A stretch of 64,000 nt of DNA from Vreelandella aquamarina (GCF_020075495.1 NZ_JABYQT010000001.1:434001-498000); one strand, 5' to 3'; numbered from the stretch's first letter, positions 35,168-48,482 are shown. Translations and numbers: made by a program. The notes: generated by a model not told the origin, from the sequence alone.

Positions 35168-36321
35168 GCGCCTGCCTCCGCGGCGTTCCAGGTCGCGCGG
35201 ATGACGCCGCCGCCCAGGCAGATGTCGCCATCGTAAAGTACCAGCGACTGGCCGGGCGTGACCGCCCACTGCGGATCATCGAAGGTGACCTCCACGCCGC
35301 CATCGAGCAGGGTGCGCATTTCGCAGGGGCAGTCGCTCTGGCGGTAGCGGGTCTTGGCGGTAAACCGGCCTGAGGGAGCGGGTGGTTCACCGGCCACCCA
35401 GTCCATGGCTTCGGTGGCCAGGGTGTCGGACAGAAGCAGCGGGTGCTCCTTGCCTTGAACCACGATCAGCACGTTGCGCTCGAGATCCTTGGCGGCCACG
35501 TACCAGGGCTCTTCCGAGTAGTTGGCAAGCCCGCCGATGCCCAGACCCTGGCGCTGGCCCAGGGTGTAGTACATCAATCCCATGTGATCGCCGATGACAT
35601 CACCCTCTGGCGTTTCGATCTTGCCGGGTTGGGCGGGCAGGTACTGCTGCAGAAAATCGCGGAAACGGCGCTCACCGATAAAGCAGATGCCGGTGGAGTC
35701 CTTTTTCCTGGCCGTGATCAAATCAAACTGTTCGGCCAGGGCGCGGACCGCCGGCTTTTCAAGCTCCCCCACCGGGAACAGCGTCCGGGCGATGGCGGCC
35801 TCGGGTACGGCGTGCAGGAAGTAACTCTGATCCTTGTTGCCATCCAGGCCCTTGAGCAGGCGCGGGCGAGCATCGTTATCGCCCTGGCGCACCCGGCCTT
35901 CACGAACGTAGTGGCCGGTGGCGATCTTCTCGGCACCCAGCATTTCGGCGTACTCGAGAAACACCTTGAACTTGATTTCCCGGTTGCACAGGATATCCGG
36001 GTTGGGGGTGCGTCCGGCCTTGTACTCGGCGAGAAAATGCTCGAACACGTTATCCCAGTACTCGGCGGCAAAATTGGCCGTATGCAGCTTTATGCCCAGC
36101 TTGGCGCACACCGCCTCGGCGTCGGCAAGGTCTTCCTTTGCCGTGCAGTATTCGGTGCCGTCGTCCTCGTCCCAGTTCTTCATGAACAGGCCTTCCACCT
36201 CGTAACCCTGCTGCTGCAGGATCAGGGCGGAAACGGATGAATCGACGCCACCCGACATGCCGACAATCACTTTGCCGGTAGCGGGTGTGCTGGTCGTGGG
36301 CGAGCCAGTGGTGGATGTCAT
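35164..36321 (-). CDS. mnmA: tRNA-specific 2-thiouridylase MnmA
   Basis: 385 residues from the ATG at 36321, which has GAGG 7 nt upstream; another ATG two codons earlier touches that same GAGG and is less likely. The PP-loop is [15 protein letters not shown]. The catalytic cysteines lie in [11 protein letters not shown] and [13 protein letters not shown]. The C-terminal beta domain includes [18 protein letters not shown]. The enzyme activates uridine 34 of tRNA Lys, Glu and Gln with ATP and inserts sulfur relayed by TusE. It heads the mnmA-hflD-purB series. Confidence 0.97.
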   Translation of the reverse strand: MTSTTGSPTTSTPATGKVIVGMSGGVDSSVSALILQQQGYEVEGLFMKNWDEDDGTEYCTAKEDLADAEAVCAKLGIKLHTANFAAEYWDNVFEHFLAEYKAGRTPNPDILCNREIKFKVFLEYAEMLGAEKIATGHYVREGRVRQGDNDARPRLLKGLDGNKDQSYFLHAVPEAAIARTLFPVGELEKPAVRALAEQFDLITARKKDSTGICFIGERRFRDFLQQYLPAQPGKIETPEGDVIGDHMGLMYYTLGQRQGLGIGGLANYSEEPWYVAAKDLERNVLIVVQGKEHPLLLSDTLATEAMDWVAGEPPAPSGRFTAKTRYRQSDCPCEMRTLLDGGVEVTFDDPQWAVTPGQSLVLYDGDICLGGGVIRATWNAAEAGA

Positions 36322-36394
36322 TGGCATCCTCGGTTGAAGTGGTATGCAATTGGGCGGTGATTATACACGATGGGGGCTTGCGGCTTCGAGTGCT

Positions 36395-36844
36395 TCACTC
36401 GCGGATGACGCTCAGCGGATAGCCACGTTCGCAGGCAGCGTCCTCGATACGTCTGAGCACCAAGGGGCTTCTCAACCGGCTCTGGGCGTGCAGGGCACGG
36501 ATTTCCTCAAGGGTCAGCCAGTGGGTCGCCGTGATATCTGGATCAAGCGGTGTATCAAGCAGGGCCACGGGCTCGGCCGTGAAGCCATGGCTGTGAAAGG
36601 TCTTGTCGTGGGTATGAAAAACGTACAGTCCCAGGTAGCCGGTCAGCATGACGCGCCAGGCGGTTTCTTCTTCTACCTCGCGCAGTATCGCCGCGACCGG
36701 TCCTTCGCCGGGCTCGATATGCCCGGCCGGCTGGTTGAATACGGTCTGCGGGCCGCCCTTGGCTTCTTCCACCAGTAAAAAGTGGTCGTCTTGCTGAATG
36801 ACGCAGGCGGCGGTGCTGTGGATGATGCCGCCACGCGTGCTCAA
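36395..36844 (-). CDS. nudJ: NUDIX hydrolase NudJ-like
   Basis: 149 residues. The Nudix box is G-HIEPG-E-GPVAAIL-REVEEETAW, matching GX5EX7REUXEEXGU except that the final glycine is alanine. The PAGHIEPGE context and the C-terminal RSPLVLRRIEDAACERGYPL match E. coli NudJ, a hydrolase of nucleoside tri- and diphosphates and thiamine-type pyrophosphates. The start overlaps the end of rluE by 4 nt, so the two are coupled; in E. coli the order rluE-nudJ-mnmA is the same. Confidence 0.9.
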   Translation of the reverse strand: MSTRGGIIHSTAACVIQQDDHFLLVEEAKGGPQTVFNQPAGHIEPGEGPVAAILREVEEETAWRVMLTGYLGLYVFHTHDKTFHSHGFTAEPVALLDTPLDPDITATHWLTLEEIRALHAQSRLRSPLVLRRIEDAACERGYPLSVIRE

Positions 36845-37452
36845 GAGTGTCTCCGCGCTCGGGAAGCGGCGGGCTTGCCCGAGCGCTTCGCGGGCTTTGC
36901 CGGGCGAGGGGCATGCAGGGTTTCACGGCGCCACTCGCCGGGCGCGAGGTCACCTAACTGCCAGGGGCCGATGGCGGCACGAATCAGCCGTAGTGTGGGA
37001 AAGCCCACGTGGGCGGTCATGCGCCGCACTTGACGGTTGCGCCCTTCACTGATGGTCAGTTCGAGCCAGCAGGTAGAGGGATGGCGTTTGGGGTCGATGG
37101 CCGGTTCGCGAGGCGCAAGCGCAGGCGCGGCCATGAGCCGCGCCTTGGCAGGCCGGGTGGGGCCATCTTTGAGATTGATACCACTGCGCAGAGCCTTGAG
37201 GGCGTTTTCGTCGATCTGGCCTTCCAGCTGCACCCAGTAGGTCTTGGGCTGCTTGTGGCGGGGATGAGCGATACGATGAATGAGCGCGCCGTCATCACTT
37301 AACAGCAAAAGCCCTTCAGAGTCGTAATCGAGCCGACCGGCGGCATACACGCCCGGTACATTCATGACGTCGGCCAACGTGGCGCGTCCTTCGTTATCGG
37401 TAAACTGGGAAAGCATGCGATAGGGCTTGTGCAGTAGATATAGGCTGCTCAT
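36841..37452 (-). CDS. rluE: 23S rRNA pseudouridine synthase RluE
   Basis: 203 residues from the ATG at 37452 (MSSLYLLHKPYRMLSQF); a TTG 36 nt upstream extends the frame but has no support. The catalytic motif is AAGRLDYDSEGLLLLS with the nucleophilic Asp, and the end of the domain is SEGRNRQVRRMTAHVGFPTLRL as in the RsuA/RluE family. The C-terminus is a basic Pro/Ala/Arg tail likely to contact rRNA. The enzyme isomerises U2457 in E. coli 23S rRNA. It is divergent from the isocitrate dehydrogenase gene. Confidence 0.93.
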   Translation of the reverse strand: MSSLYLLHKPYRMLSQFTDNEGRATLADVMNVPGVYAAGRLDYDSEGLLLLSDDGALIHRIAHPRHKQPKTYWVQLEGQIDENALKALRSGINLKDGPTRPAKARLMAAPALAPREPAIDPKRHPSTCWLELTISEGRNRQVRRMTAHVGFPTLRLIRAAIGPWQLGDLAPGEWRRETLHAPRPAKPAKRSGKPAASRARRHS

Positions 37453-37514
37453 AGAGTCTCTTGGGTCGTGCACCTGATTTGTCGACAATCTTCCATGCGG
37501 TTAACGTGCAGCGC

Positions 37515-37523
37515 TGGTATACT
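37515..37523 (+). promoter_or_regulatory. extended -10 promoter element upstream of idh
   Basis: TGGTATACT is an extended -10 (TGN followed by TATACT). No good -35 hexamer is visible 16-18 bases upstream. If used, it gives an idh leader of about 150 nt. Confidence 0.4.
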
Positions 37524-37637
37524 CCTGCGTGAGCTGGAGTCGTCGTCAACACCACCGAAGTGATAGTAAAGCAGCCCGTCAAGCTGCTCCGCGCGCTTCG
37601 CGGCACGGTCTATCGTCGAATGAGCCGCGTAGCTTAG

Positions 37638-39914
<2,277 letters not shown>

Positions 39915-39952
39915 TACCCCCTCGCCCTGGGTCGCCCAGGCAGTGTAGCATG

Positions 39953-39982
39953 ACCCTCGTCCCTCAGCGGGCGAGGGTTTTT
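39953..39982 (+). terminator. rho-independent terminator of icd
   Basis: Stem ACCCTCG-(T)-CCC / GGG-CGAGGGT followed by five T residues; a second small hairpin (CCTGGG / CCCAGG) lies just upstream at 39926-39940. Confidence 0.85.
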
Positions 39983-40157
39983 GGCTTTTGCGGTATGCTA
40001 TTTTTCATCCTTTTTTAACGACTCTTTCAAGGACTCTGTGAACCCCTGTAGAACTTGAGCGTCATAGCAGGTGACTGGTTACCGTTGCGCCTTGCAATGG
40101 TCGAATGATACAGGCTAGGTCGTTTCCGGGGCCTTGAGATAACCAACAGTGCAATCT

Positions 40158-40526
40158 ATGTCCATAGCGTTTGATATCAACGAGCCACTACGCGTGGTAG
40201 CCAGTACGACACGACCCGACATGCCGGACGATGGCGATATTGCCGTGCAGCAGGCCGAACCTGCGCTCGCCCAGCCGCCGCTTTACAAGGTCGTGTTGCA
40301 TAACGACGACTACACACCCATGGATTTCGTCATCGAGGTACTTCAGGAGTTCTTCAACCTGGACAGCGAAAAGGCCGTGCAGATCATGCTGGCGGTGCAT
40401 ACTCAGGGCAAGGCAACCTGCGGCATCTTCACCCGCGACATTGCCGAAACGAAAAGCCATCAAGTCAATGAGTATGCCCGTGAATGCGAGCATCCGCTGA
40501 TGAGTGATATCGAGGCTGCCAACTAG
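40158..40526 (+). CDS. clpS: ATP-dependent Clp protease adaptor ClpS
   Basis: 122 residues from ATG 40158. A flexible acidic N-terminus of about 35 residues precedes the core [23 protein letters not shown], where the HNDDYTPM motif forms the pocket for N-degron residues, and [20 protein letters not shown] follows. ClpS brings proteins with N-terminal Leu, Phe, Tyr or Trp to ClpA. clpA follows after 137 nt. The transferases that create N-terminal Leu or Phe (aat and bpt) are encoded about 3 kb downstream. Confidence 0.96.
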   Translation: MSIAFDINEPLRVVASTTRPDMPDDGDIAVQQAEPALAQPPLYKVVLHNDDYTPMDFVIEVLQEFFNLDSEKAVQIMLAVHTQGKATCGIFTRDIAETKSHQVNEYARECEHPLMSDIEAAN

Positions 40527-40621
40527 GAGCGTTGATAAAAATTTGTCGGCGAAGGCTTGCAACCGTGCCATTTGTACCCGATGTTGAGAGTACCGGTCGA
40601 TTACACTGATCCGACGCAAGT

Positions 40622-40644
40622 CCTAGGGGGCGATACGCCCTAGG
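40622..40644 (+). other. hairpin in the clpS-clpA intergenic leader
   Basis: CCTAGGG-(gg)-CG / CGCCCTAGG forms a 9-bp stem with a 2-base bulge, 20 nt before the clpA ATG and just upstream of its AGGGG ribosome binding site. It has no T-tract, so it is not a standard terminator. Confidence 0.4.
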
Positions 40645-40663
40645 TAGCTAAAAGGGGACTGCC

Positions 40664-42940
40664 ATGCTGAGCAAAGAACTTGAACTGACCCTGAACACGG
40701 CTTTCACCGTGGCACGCTCCAAGCGCCACGAGTTCATGACCGTCGAGCATCTGCTGCTGGCACTGTTGGACAATGCCTCTGCAGTCGACGTGCTGAAGGC
40801 GTGTGGGGCAAACCTCGACAAGCTGCGGTCCGACCTGCAGGATTTCATCAACTCGACCACACCGCTGATCCCCGAAGGTCATGGGGATCGTGAAACCCAG
40901 CCCACGCTTGGTTTTCAGCGTGTGCTGCAACGTGCGGTATTCCACGTTCAATCGTCGGGTAAAAGCGAAGTAACCGGCGCCAACGTGCTGGTCGCCATCT
41001 TTTCTGAACAGGAAAGCCAGGCGGTCTACTTCCTCAAGCAGCAAAGCGTTGCCCGCGTCGACGCGGTCAACTACATCGCTCACGGTATTTCCAAGGTGGC
41101 CGGCCATGATTCCGCTCAGCCCAATGCCTCTCAGGAAGGTGAGGATGTGGAGGAGGGCACTGCCGAAGGCGGCACTCATCCGCTCAACGGCTATGCCACC
41201 AACCTCAACGAGCAGGCGCGCCTTGGCAAGATCGACCCGCTGATCGGGCGCGATCATGAACTCGAGCGCGTGGTGCAGATTCTTGCCCGCCGGCGCAAGA
41301 ACAACCCGCTGCTGGTGGGCGAGGCCGGGGTGGGCAAGACGGCGGTAGCAGAAGGGCTTGCCAAGCGCATCGTCGAAGAGGACGTGCCGGACGTCATTGC
41401 CGATGCAGTGGTCTACTCGCTGGACATGGGCGCGCTGCTTGCGGGTACCAAGTACCGTGGCGATTTCGAGAAACGCCTGAAAAGCCTGCTGAGTGAATTG
41501 CGCAAGCAGCCCAATGCGGTGCTGTTCATCGACGAGATCCATACGGTGATCGGTGCCGGCGCTGCCTCCGGCGGCGTGATGGACGCCTCGAACCTGTTGA
41601 AGCCGCTGCTCTCTTCAGGCGAGCTGCGCTGTATCGGTTCGACCACGTTCCAGGAATTTCGCGGTATCTTCGAAAAGGATCGGGCACTGGCACGCCGTTT
41701 CCAGAAGGTCGACGTACTGGCGCCTTCCGTCGACGACACGATCAAGATCCTCAAGGGCTTGCGTTCACGCTTCGAGGAGCACCACGAACTCAAGTATACC
41801 GACGGTGCGCTCGAAAGCGCGGCACGGCTTGCTGATCGTTACATCAACGATCGCCACCTGCCGGACAAGGCAATCGACGTGATCGATGAGGCCGGTGCTC
41901 ACCAGCGTCTGCTGCCGCCCGAGGTGCGTACCTCGACGATCGACGTGGAGCAGGTGGAAGCCATCGTGGCCTCCATTGCCCGTATTCCGCCGAAGAGCGT
42001 TTCAAGCTCGGATCGCAAGTTGCTCGAAAAGCTTGACCGTGACCTGAAGATGCTGGTGTTTGGCCAGGACGAGGCCATCGACACGCTGTCGGCGGCCATC
42101 AAGCTGTCGCGCGCCGGGCTCAAGGCGCCGGACAAGCCCGTGGGCAGCTTCCTGTTCGCCGGACCCACCGGGGTGGGCAAAACCGAAGTGGCCAAGCAGC
42201 TTGCCCACATCATGGGCATCGAGCTTGTCCGTTTCGACATGTCCGAGTATATGGAACGGCACACCGTTTCGCGCTTGATCGGCGCGCCTCCCGGTTATGT
42301 CGGTTATGACCAGGGTGGGCTGCTCACCGAAGCGATCACCAAGCAGCCGCACTGTGTGCTATTGCTCGACGAGATCGAAAAAGCGCACCCGGAAGTCTTC
42401 AACCTGTTGCTGCAGGTCATGGATCATGGCCGTCTGACGGACAACAACGGGCGCGAAGCCGACTTCCGTCACGTGATCGTCATCATGACGTCCAATGCTG
42501 GTGCCGAGCAGGCCTCGCGTCGCTCCATCGGCTTTCAGAGCCAGGATCACTCGACCGATGCCATGGAAGTCATCCGGCGTACGTTCTCGCCGGAATTCCG
42601 TAATCGACTGGATGGCATCATTCAGTTCCATGCACTGCCGACGTCCATCGTACGCAACGTGGTCGACAAGTTCCTGATCGAACTGCAGGCCCAGCTGGAT
42701 GAGAAGCGCGTACAGCTGGATGTCGACGATCTGGCGCGGGATTGGCTGGCCGAGAAGGGCTACGACCCGGACATGGGGGCTCGCCCCATGGCGCGCCTGA
42801 TTCAGGAAAAGCTCAAGAAGCCGCTTGCCGAAATGATCCTGTTTGGTGAGCTGGCCGAGCATGGCGGAATCGTGCATGTCAGCCTGGAAGAAGGTGAGCT
42901 GCATCTCTCGACCGAAGCCGAAATGGCGGATGCGCCCTGA
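40664..42940 (+). CDS. clpA: ATP-dependent Clp protease ATPase subunit ClpA
   Basis: 758 residues, the same length as E. coli ClpA. The N-terminal ClpS-binding repeat domain ([20 protein letters not shown]) is followed by two AAA+ modules: Walker [11 protein letters not shown] (about 215) with Walker B VLFIDEIH, and Walker [11 protein letters not shown] (about 495) with [14 protein letters not shown]. The middle domain is short, as in ClpA rather than ClpB. It unfolds substrates and feeds them to ClpP, whose gene is not in the window. AGGGG precedes the ATG. Confidence 0.98.
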   Translation: MLSKELELTLNTAFTVARSKRHEFMTVEHLLLALLDNASAVDVLKACGANLDKLRSDLQDFINSTTPLIPEGHGDRETQPTLGFQRVLQRAVFHVQSSGKSEVTGANVLVAIFSEQESQAVYFLKQQSVARVDAVNYIAHGISKVAGHDSAQPNASQEGEDVEEGTAEGGTHPLNGYATNLNEQARLGKIDPLIGRDHELERVVQILARRRKNNPLLVGEAGVGKTAVAEGLAKRIVEEDVPDVIADAVVYSLDMGALLAGTKYRGDFEKRLKSLLSELRKQPNAVLFIDEIHTVIGAGAASGGVMDASNLLKPLLSSGELRCIGSTTFQEFRGIFEKDRALARRFQKVDVLAPSVDDTIKILKGLRSRFEEHHELKYTDGALESAARLADRYINDRHLPDKAIDVIDEAGAHQRLLPPEVRTSTIDVEQVEAIVASIARIPPKSVSSSDRKLLEKLDRDLKMLVFGQDEAIDTLSAAIKLSRAGLKAPDKPVGSFLFAGPTGVGKTEVAKQLAHIMGIELVRFDMSEYMERHTVSRLIGAPPGYVGYDQGGLLTEAITKQPHCVLLLDEIEKAHPEVFNLLLQVMDHGRLTDNNGREADFRHVIVIMTSNAGAEQASRRSIGFQSQDHSTDAMEVIRRTFSPEFRNRLDGIIQFHALPTSIVRNVVDKFLIELQAQLDEKRVQLDVDDLARDWLAEKGYDPDMGARPMARLIQEKLKKPLAEMILFGELAEHGGIVHVSLEEGELHLSTEAEMADAP

Positions 42941-43000
42941 AAAGGGCGCTAAGAACGCCTTGATGCGTAGCGCCTGAACACGCCATGAGGTGACGCTACA

Positions 43001-43022
43001 GCGCCCTGTCTTCGACGGGGCG
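43001..43022 (+). terminator. probable terminator after clpA
   Basis: Stem CGCCC-t-GTC / GAC-g-GGGCG with loop TTC and a short tail TTGTCGTA; the T-tract is poor, so efficiency is uncertain. Confidence 0.5.
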
Positions 43023-43078
43023 TTGTCGTATACAGGGGTGGCGCCGTGCTGCAGTGGCTGAGCAGGCGTCAGACAGGC

Positions 43079-43297
43079 TTAGCGCGAACGGTAGACGATA
43101 CGGCCTTTGGAAAGGTCGTAAGGCGTCAGTTCCACTTTTACTTTGTCGCCGGTCAGAATGCGGATGTAGTTTTTACGCATCTTGCCCGAGATATGAGCGG
43201 TAACGACGTGGCCGTTTTCCAGCTCAACACGGAACATGGTGTTGGGAAGGGTATCGACAATCACGCCTTCCATTTCAATATGATCTTCGCGTGCCAT
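43079..43297 (-). CDS. infA: translation initiation factor IF-1
   Basis: 72 residues, exactly the usual length, forming a single S1/OB fold: [20 protein letters not shown], then [20 protein letters not shown] and [23 protein letters not shown]-1 binds the ribosomal A site during initiation and assists IF-2 and IF-3. It is transcribed on the minus strand, convergent with clpA and 147 nt downstream of bpt, so it probably has its own promoter in that gap. Neighbouring clpA, bpt and aat is the conserved gammaproteobacterial arrangement. Confidence 0.98.
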   Translation of the reverse strand: MAREDHIEMEGVIVDTLPNTMFRVELENGHVVTAHISGKMRKNYIRILTGDKVKVELTPYDLSKGRIVYRSR

Positions 43298-43444
43298 ATA
43301 GGCAGATCCTCACTTATTTAACGTAGTTTGAAACCAGAAACCGATTCAGAATCCAGGTGCCAGATCGCTGGCCTATAGGAAACAGCGCTATATTGTGCCG
43401 TAAGCCCGTCGTCAAGGCAAAAAAGCTGGCCCAATTTATGCGTT

Positions 43445-44179
43445 TTAACGAATCAAGGGTCGCCAGTGACGGCCATCGAGTATTTCGATGGGGGAAAAAT
43501 CCTGTTTGTAACGCATCTTGCGGCACTCTTCTATCCAGTACCCCAGATATAAATGTGGCAGCGATCTCTCGCGGCTGAGCTCGATCAGCTCGAGAACGGC
43601 GAGCGTGCCCAGCGAGCGTTTGTCCCAAGCATCACCCACGGCGTAAAAGGTATATATCGCCGAGAGACCGTGCTCCAGCTGATCAAACGCGCACACGGCC
43701 AACAGCTCCTCGCCCAGATACATCTCCAGTAAAAAGGCGTAGGGTTCGGATAGTGTCAGAAAGGTGCGGTACTGGTCACGGCTGGGCGGGTACATGTCGC
43801 CATCAGCGTGACGCTTTCGAATATAGTCGGCGTAGAGCTCGTAGTGGCGCGCCTCGTAACGGGCGGGCACTACTCGGGTAGTAATATCCTGGTTGCGTCG
43901 CCAGACCTTGCGCTGGGCGCGGTTGGGCGAAAACGCCTCGACCGGGATGCGTACGGAGCGGCAGGCGTTGCAGTTTTCGCAGTGCGGCCGGTAGAGGTGG
44001 CGCCCGCTTCGTCGAAAGCCCAGCAGCGAGAGAGAGTCGTACACGCCGCGCACCGGGGATTCCTGCGGGTCCAGAAACAGCGTGGTCGCCTCTTTATCAG
44101 GCAGGTAGCTGCAGGTATGCGGCACGGTCAAAAAAAAGCGCAGATCCCGCACTGGGCGACGCGGAGCATTGCTACTCAC
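43445..44179 (-). CDS. bpt: aspartate/glutamate leucyltransferase (Bpt)
   Basis: 244 residues of the ATE1-like bacterial protein transferase family. The N-terminal cysteine cluster (HCENCNACRSVRIPVE) and the LYLGYWIEECRKMRYKQDFSP segment near the C-terminus are characteristic. Bpt-type enzymes attach leucine from Leu-tRNA to proteins with N-terminal Asp or Glu, making ClpS-recognised N-degrons. Older annotations call it arginyl-tRNA-protein transferase. The gene follows aat by 15 nt and forms a two-gene operon with it. Confidence 0.95.
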   Translation of the reverse strand: MSSNAPRRPVRDLRFFLTVPHTCSYLPDKEATTLFLDPQESPVRGVYDSLSLLGFRRSGRHLYRPHCENCNACRSVRIPVEAFSPNRAQRKVWRRNQDITTRVVPARYEARHYELYADYIRKRHADGDMYPPSRDQYRTFLTLSEPYAFLLEMYLGEELLAVCAFDQLEHGLSAIYTFYAVGDAWDKRSLGTLAVLELIELSRERSLPHLYLGYWIEECRKMRYKQDFSPIEILDGRHWRPLIR

Positions 44180-44194
44180 AGCTTGCCTCCTTGA

Positions 44195-44962
44195 TCAATT
44201 GACCGGAAGCTGCCAACTTCCCGGATTACCCTGGCTGGGTATGGCACTCAACCAGGCAGATGCGGGCACTGAGGGCACTTCACGCGACGATGGCGCAGTG
44301 AACGCCTTTTCAGGCAGCCACTGTTCAAGATAGTTGAGGAACGTCTCGCGGGCGACTGTTGCCGCGCCCAGGCTTTGCAGGTGTGGCGTGTGCATCTGAC
44401 AGTCGATCAGCTTGCCGCCTCCGGCGTGCATGGCGCTTGCCAGATGGGCAAGTGCTACCTTGGAGGCATCCGGCACGCTCGAGAACATGGACTCGCCAAA
44501 GAACACCGGTCCCATGGCCAGGCCATACAGGCCGCCTACCAGTTGGCCCGCCTGATGGACCTCGATACTATGCGCAATCCCTAGACGGTGAAGCGTTACG
44601 TAGGCATTGTACATCTCGTCGGTAATCCAGGTGCCGGTGTTTTCATCACGAGGCGCGGCGCAGGCATCGATGACGCGCTCGAAATGCTGATTCAGGGTAA
44701 CGCCGAAGCCCCCATTGCGCAGCCGTTTTGCTAAGCTACGGCGCAGCTTGAACTGTTCGGGTCGTAATACCATGCGCGGGTCGGGGCTCCACCACAAAAT
44801 GGGATCGTCATCGCTGTACCACGGGAAGATGCCGCGCCGGTACGCCTCCACGAGCCAGGCAGGCGAAAGCTCGCCGCCGGCCGCCAGCAGGCCGTTGGGC
44901 GAGTCCAGCGCTTCACTGGTGGATGGAAACATGGGATATGGCGAAGAAAGCCAGGGTAGCAT
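44195..44962 (-). CDS. aat: leucyl/phenylalanyl-tRNA--protein transferase
   Basis: 255 residues. The signature FPSTSEALDSPNGLLAAGGELSPAWLVEAYRRGIFPWYS covers the start, with WWSPDPRMVL and then the aminoacyl-acceptor region GGLYGLAMGPVFFGESMFS. It transfers Leu or Phe from aminoacyl-tRNA to proteins with N-terminal Arg or Lys, marking them for ClpS-ClpAP. It is the first gene of aat-bpt, divergent from ftsK with 118 nt between. The trxB gene found between aat and ftsK in some pseudomonads is absent here. Confidence 0.96.
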   Translation of the reverse strand: MLPWLSSPYPMFPSTSEALDSPNGLLAAGGELSPAWLVEAYRRGIFPWYSDDDPILWWSPDPRMVLRPEQFKLRRSLAKRLRNGGFGVTLNQHFERVIDACAAPRDENTGTWITDEMYNAYVTLHRLGIAHSIEVHQAGQLVGGLYGLAMGPVFFGESMFSSVPDASKVALAHLASAMHAGGGKLIDCQMHTPHLQSLGAATVARETFLNYLEQWLPEKAFTAPSSREVPSVPASAWLSAIPSQGNPGSWQLPVN

Positions 44963-45080
44963 TATTTGCTCCTGTTACTGAGCACATGGTGAGAAGCTCT
45001 GTGACGGCGGAAGGATGCTCGGTATGATGCAAACTCGCAAGTGGATTAAAGACGCCATTGAGGTGTAAAGGGAGAATCGC

Positions 45081-48000
45081 TTGAAAGTGAACAAGGCAGT
45101 AGACAAGCGAACGCAGCGTAATTCGCGTCAAGCACCATCTTCGGCCTCTTCTGCGCGGGTAAAGGCCGCGAAGGATAAAGCTCGCCGGTTTGGCCTGCGT
45201 TTGCAGGGGTCGGTGCGGGAAGGCGTCGTCGTGGTGCTGCTGGCGCTGTGTGTATTTCTATTATTGGCACTGTTCAGCTACCACCCGGAAGATCCCGGCT
45301 GGTCCTACCAGGGGCCGGAAACGGACGTTCGCAACTGGATGGGGCCGGTCGGTGCCTGGCTTGCGGATGTGCTTTATTCGCTGCTGGGGGCAAGTGCGCT
45401 GTGGTGGCCGGGGATGTTCGGCTTTGCCGCCTGGTGGCTGATGCGCTCGCGTCAGGTACGTTTTGAGCTGGACCCGGTGGCCATTGCCGTGCACGCCGGC
45501 GGTCTGGTGCTGTTGATCTTTGGCACTACCATGCTCGGCGCGCTGCACTTTTATCACCCCGAGAGCATTTTACCTTACGCCTCGGGCGGTATCCTGGGCG
45601 AGGGCCTGGTCGCCACGCTGAAGCCGCTGGTAAGCAGTGGTGGCGTGGGGCTGATTGCCGCCGCGCTGATCCTGATCGGGTTTCCTCTGTTCAGCGGCAT
45701 GTCGTGGCTGCAGGTAGCCGATGAAGTAGGTCGGCGCCTGTGCCGCGTGGGCGGCTGGTTCAAGGAGCGTCGCGAAAAGAGTCGTGAAAAGCGTCAGGCG
45801 CGTGCGGCGCTACGGGCCTCCTTGAAGCCCGCGCCCAAGGCCGAAGAGCCGCCGCGGGCACCCAAGCCCAAGCGTGACAAGAACCGAACACGCCGTGAAC
45901 CCGAATTTTCGGCGGCGGCTGAGTCTGACGACACGTCGATTCCCTGGGAAGGGACAGGCCTGGCCAACAAGGCGCATGCGGAGGCGCAGGAACCCAGCGC
46001 GGCGCAGGATCCGCAGCCGCAACGTGTGCCCGAGGCCAGCGCTTCTGCCAACGATGAAGCTTTGGCTGCACGCGTCCAGCCCGAGCCCTTGGTGCCAACG
46101 GCGCCCGAACCGCCTCCTGCATCAGATGCAACGCCACGTGCAGACGCTTTCTCGCCGCGCCCGGCCGAGCCCGACGCAGCCTCCCTGCCTGGCGAAGACG
46201 CCGAGTCTGCACCTGAGGTGCCAACTCCGCCACCGGTGAAAGAAGCGCCTGTCGAGGTTGCCGCCGTTCCACCCGCCGAAGCGCCGCCCTGGCAAGCGCC
46301 ACAGGCCGATGAAACCGAGCAGGATGAGGCACCGATCAGCCTGCGTGCCTCCCGAGAAGAGGATGCGGCCTACCCCATGGCGTCGCACTTCTTTGCCCGC
46401 GATGAGGTCGATGAAGAGCAGGATGGGCCCCAGGCACATGAGGAGGAAGAGGCGAGTGACGCTGACCAATGGCACGACGAGCCTGAAATCAGCGACGAGC
46501 AAAGCGCCTGGCGCGCTGAAGAACCGGTGGTCGAGGCGGTCGAGCAGTACCGGCCGCGCCGCCCGGAGCCTACGCTAGGCAGTACGTTTACCCCTGAAGC
46601 CGATGCCCCGCGTGAGCCCCGGCTCGACGCCGAGCCGCGCCGGGAACCCACGCCCGAGCGCGTGCCGGAAGTGGTTCCCGAGCCGGTATGGGAAGACGAC
46701 GATGACGTGCCCATGCTGGCGCCAACGCCTGTGCCTGCGACCCCGCCATCGAGCCAGCTTCAGAGCCAGCCCCGGCCCGAGCCATCTTCACAGGCCCAGG
46801 CACCTTCACAAGCCCAGCCACCGTCCCAACCACAGCCGGTGCAGGCAAGTGGGACGCGGCATGAGCCCACCGTCTCGACGGACGAGGGCGATGTAGAAGC
46901 GGACAGCGGCCCCACGCTCTGGACCGTGGAGCATCTGCAGAACCAGCGTCCGGTATTCGAGACCCTGCCGGAGCCCGAGGGCGAGGTGCCGAGCCTGCAA
47001 CTGCTGACGCCTGCCGAGCCGCACCAGCCCAACTACACCGACGAGCAGCTTGCCGACATGGCCGAGCTTCTCGAAGTGCGGCTACGTGAATATGGCGTCA
47101 AGGCCGAGGTGGTGGATACCTGGCCAGGGCCGGTCATCACACGCTTTGAAATCAAGCCCGCCGCCGGCGTCAAGGCGTCCAAGATCAGCAACCTGGCAAA
47201 AGACCTGGCTCGTTCGCTGATGGTGAAGAGCGTACGCGTGGTCGAGGTCATTCCGGGGCGCCCGACCGTAGGCATCGAGATTCCCAACCCGCACCGGGCG
47301 ATGATCCGCCTGCGTGAAGTCATCGACTCCGAGCGCTACCAGCAGGAGACCTCGCCGCTGACCATGGCGCTTGGCCAGGACATCGGCGGTGGGCCGGTGA
47401 TTGCCAATCTCGGCAAGATGCCCCATCTACTGGTGGCGGGTACCACGGGCTCTGGCAAGTCGGTGGGGGTCAATGCCATGCTGATCTCGATGCTGCTCAA
47501 GGCCAAGCCCGATGAGCTCAAGCTGATCATGGTCGACCCCAAGATGCTGGAGCTTTCGGTCTACGACGGTATTCCACATCTTCTCGCGCCGGTCGTCACC
47601 GACATGAAGGAAGCCGCCAACAGCCTGCGCTGGTGCGTGGCCGAAATGGAGCGCCGCTACAAGCTGATGGCCGCCATGGGCGTGCGTAACATTGCCGGCT
47701 TCAACGGCCGACTGGACGAAGCCGAGCGCGCCGGCGCCCAGGTAGCGGACCCGCTGTGGGAGCCGCAGCCCTGGGAAATGCACCAGACGCCGCCGATACT
47801 CGAAAAGCTGCCCTATATCGTGGTGGTGATCGACGAGTTTGCCGACATGTTCATGATCGTCGGCAAGAAGGTGGAAGAGCTGATTGCCCGCCTGGCGCAG
47901 AAGGCGCGCGCGGCGGGCATCCACTTGATTCTGGCGACTCAGCGTCCTTCGGTGGACGTGGTGACGGGGCTGATCAAGGCCAACATCCCGTCTCGCATGG

Positions 48001-48482
48001 CGTTTCAGGTGTCATCACGCATCGATTCGCGCACCATTCTCGACCAGGGTGGAGCGGAAAGCCTGCTGGGTCACGGCGACATGCTCTACCTGCCGGCAGG
48101 CTCCGGCCCGCCCAACCGGGTACATGGTGCCTTTGTCGATGATGATGAAGTGCACCGCGTGGTAGATGACTGGAAGCGCCGTGGCGAGCCCGAGTACATC
48201 GACGAGATTCTCTCCGGCGGAGTGTCCGCCGACGCCTTGACGGGCCTTGAAGCCGAAGGCAGCGATGGAGAGGACGCCGAGCAGGACGCGCTTTACGATG
48301 AAGCCGTTCAGTTCGTGACCGAGAGCCGCAAGGCATCCATTTCAGCGGTCCAGCGGCGCTTCAAGATCGGCTATAACCGGGCGGCACGCCTGGTGGACGC
48401 CATGGAAATGGCCGGCGTGGTGTCATCGATGGGCACCAACGGTGCGCGTGAAGTACTGGCGCCGCCACCGGTGGGCAACTGA
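45081..48482 (+). CDS. ftsK: DNA translocase FtsK
   Basis: 1133 residues starting at TTG 45081, with AAAGGGAG 6 nt upstream. The N-terminus carries four predicted membrane helices (residues about 50-210) that anchor it at the division septum. A Pro/Glu/Ala/Gln-rich linker of about 400 residues follows, including short SQAQ/SQPQ repeats. The RecA-like motor has Walker [13 protein letters not shown] (about 790) and Walker [13 protein letters not shown]. The C-terminal gamma winged helix ([21 protein letters not shown]) reads KOPS sites. FtsK pumps chromosome ends apart and activates XerCD at dif. Linker length differs widely between species. Confidence 0.97.
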   Translation: MKVNKAVDKRTQRNSRQAPSSASSARVKAAKDKARRFGLRLQGSVREGVVVVLLALCVFLLLALFSYHPEDPGWSYQGPETDVRNWMGPVGAWLADVLYSLLGASALWWPGMFGFAAWWLMRSRQVRFELDPVAIAVHAGGLVLLIFGTTMLGALHFYHPESILPYASGGILGEGLVATLKPLVSSGGVGLIAAALILIGFPLFSGMSWLQVADEVGRRLCRVGGWFKERREKSREKRQARAALRASLKPAPKAEEPPRAPKPKRDKNRTRREPEFSAAAESDDTSIPWEGTGLANKAHAEAQEPSAAQDPQPQRVPEASASANDEALAARVQPEPLVPTAPEPPPASDATPRADAFSPRPAEPDAASLPGEDAESAPEVPTPPPVKEAPVEVAAVPPAEAPPWQAPQADETEQDEAPISLRASREEDAAYPMASHFFARDEVDEEQDGPQAHEEEEASDADQWHDEPEISDEQSAWRAEEPVVEAVEQYRPRRPEPTLGSTFTPEADAPREPRLDAEPRREPTPERVPEVVPEPVWEDDDDVPMLAPTPVPATPPSSQLQSQPRPEPSSQAQAPSQAQPPSQPQPVQASGTRHEPTVSTDEGDVEADSGPTLWTVEHLQNQRPVFETLPEPEGEVPSLQLLTPAEPHQPNYTDEQLADMAELLEVRLREYGVKAEVVDTWPGPVITRFEIKPAAGVKASKISNLAKDLARSLMVKSVRVVEVIPGRPTVGIEIPNPHRAMIRLREVIDSERYQQETSPLTMALGQDIGGGPVIANLGKMPHLLVAGTTGSGKSVGVNAMLISMLLKAKPDELKLIMVDPKMLELSVYDGIPHLLAPVVTDMKEAANSLRWCVAEMERRYKLMAAMGVRNIAGFNGRLDEAERAGAQVADPLWEPQPWEMHQTPPILEKLPYIVVVIDEFADMFMIVGKKVEELIARLAQKARAAGIHLILATQRPSVDVVTGLIKANIPSRMAFQVSSRIDSRTILDQGGAESLLGHGDMLYLPAGSGPPNRVHGAFVDDDEVHRVVDDWKRRGEPEYIDEILSGGVSADALTGLEAEGSDGEDAEQDALYDEAVQFVTESRKASISAVQRRFKIGYNRAARLVDAMEMAGVVSSMGTNGAREVLAPPPVGN

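Noticed and set aside
46000-46860. A repeat array or inserted low-complexity element in the ftsK gene
   Set aside because: The Pro/Glu/Gln-rich stretch with SQAQ/SQPQ repeats is the normal, rapidly evolving FtsK linker and stays in frame.
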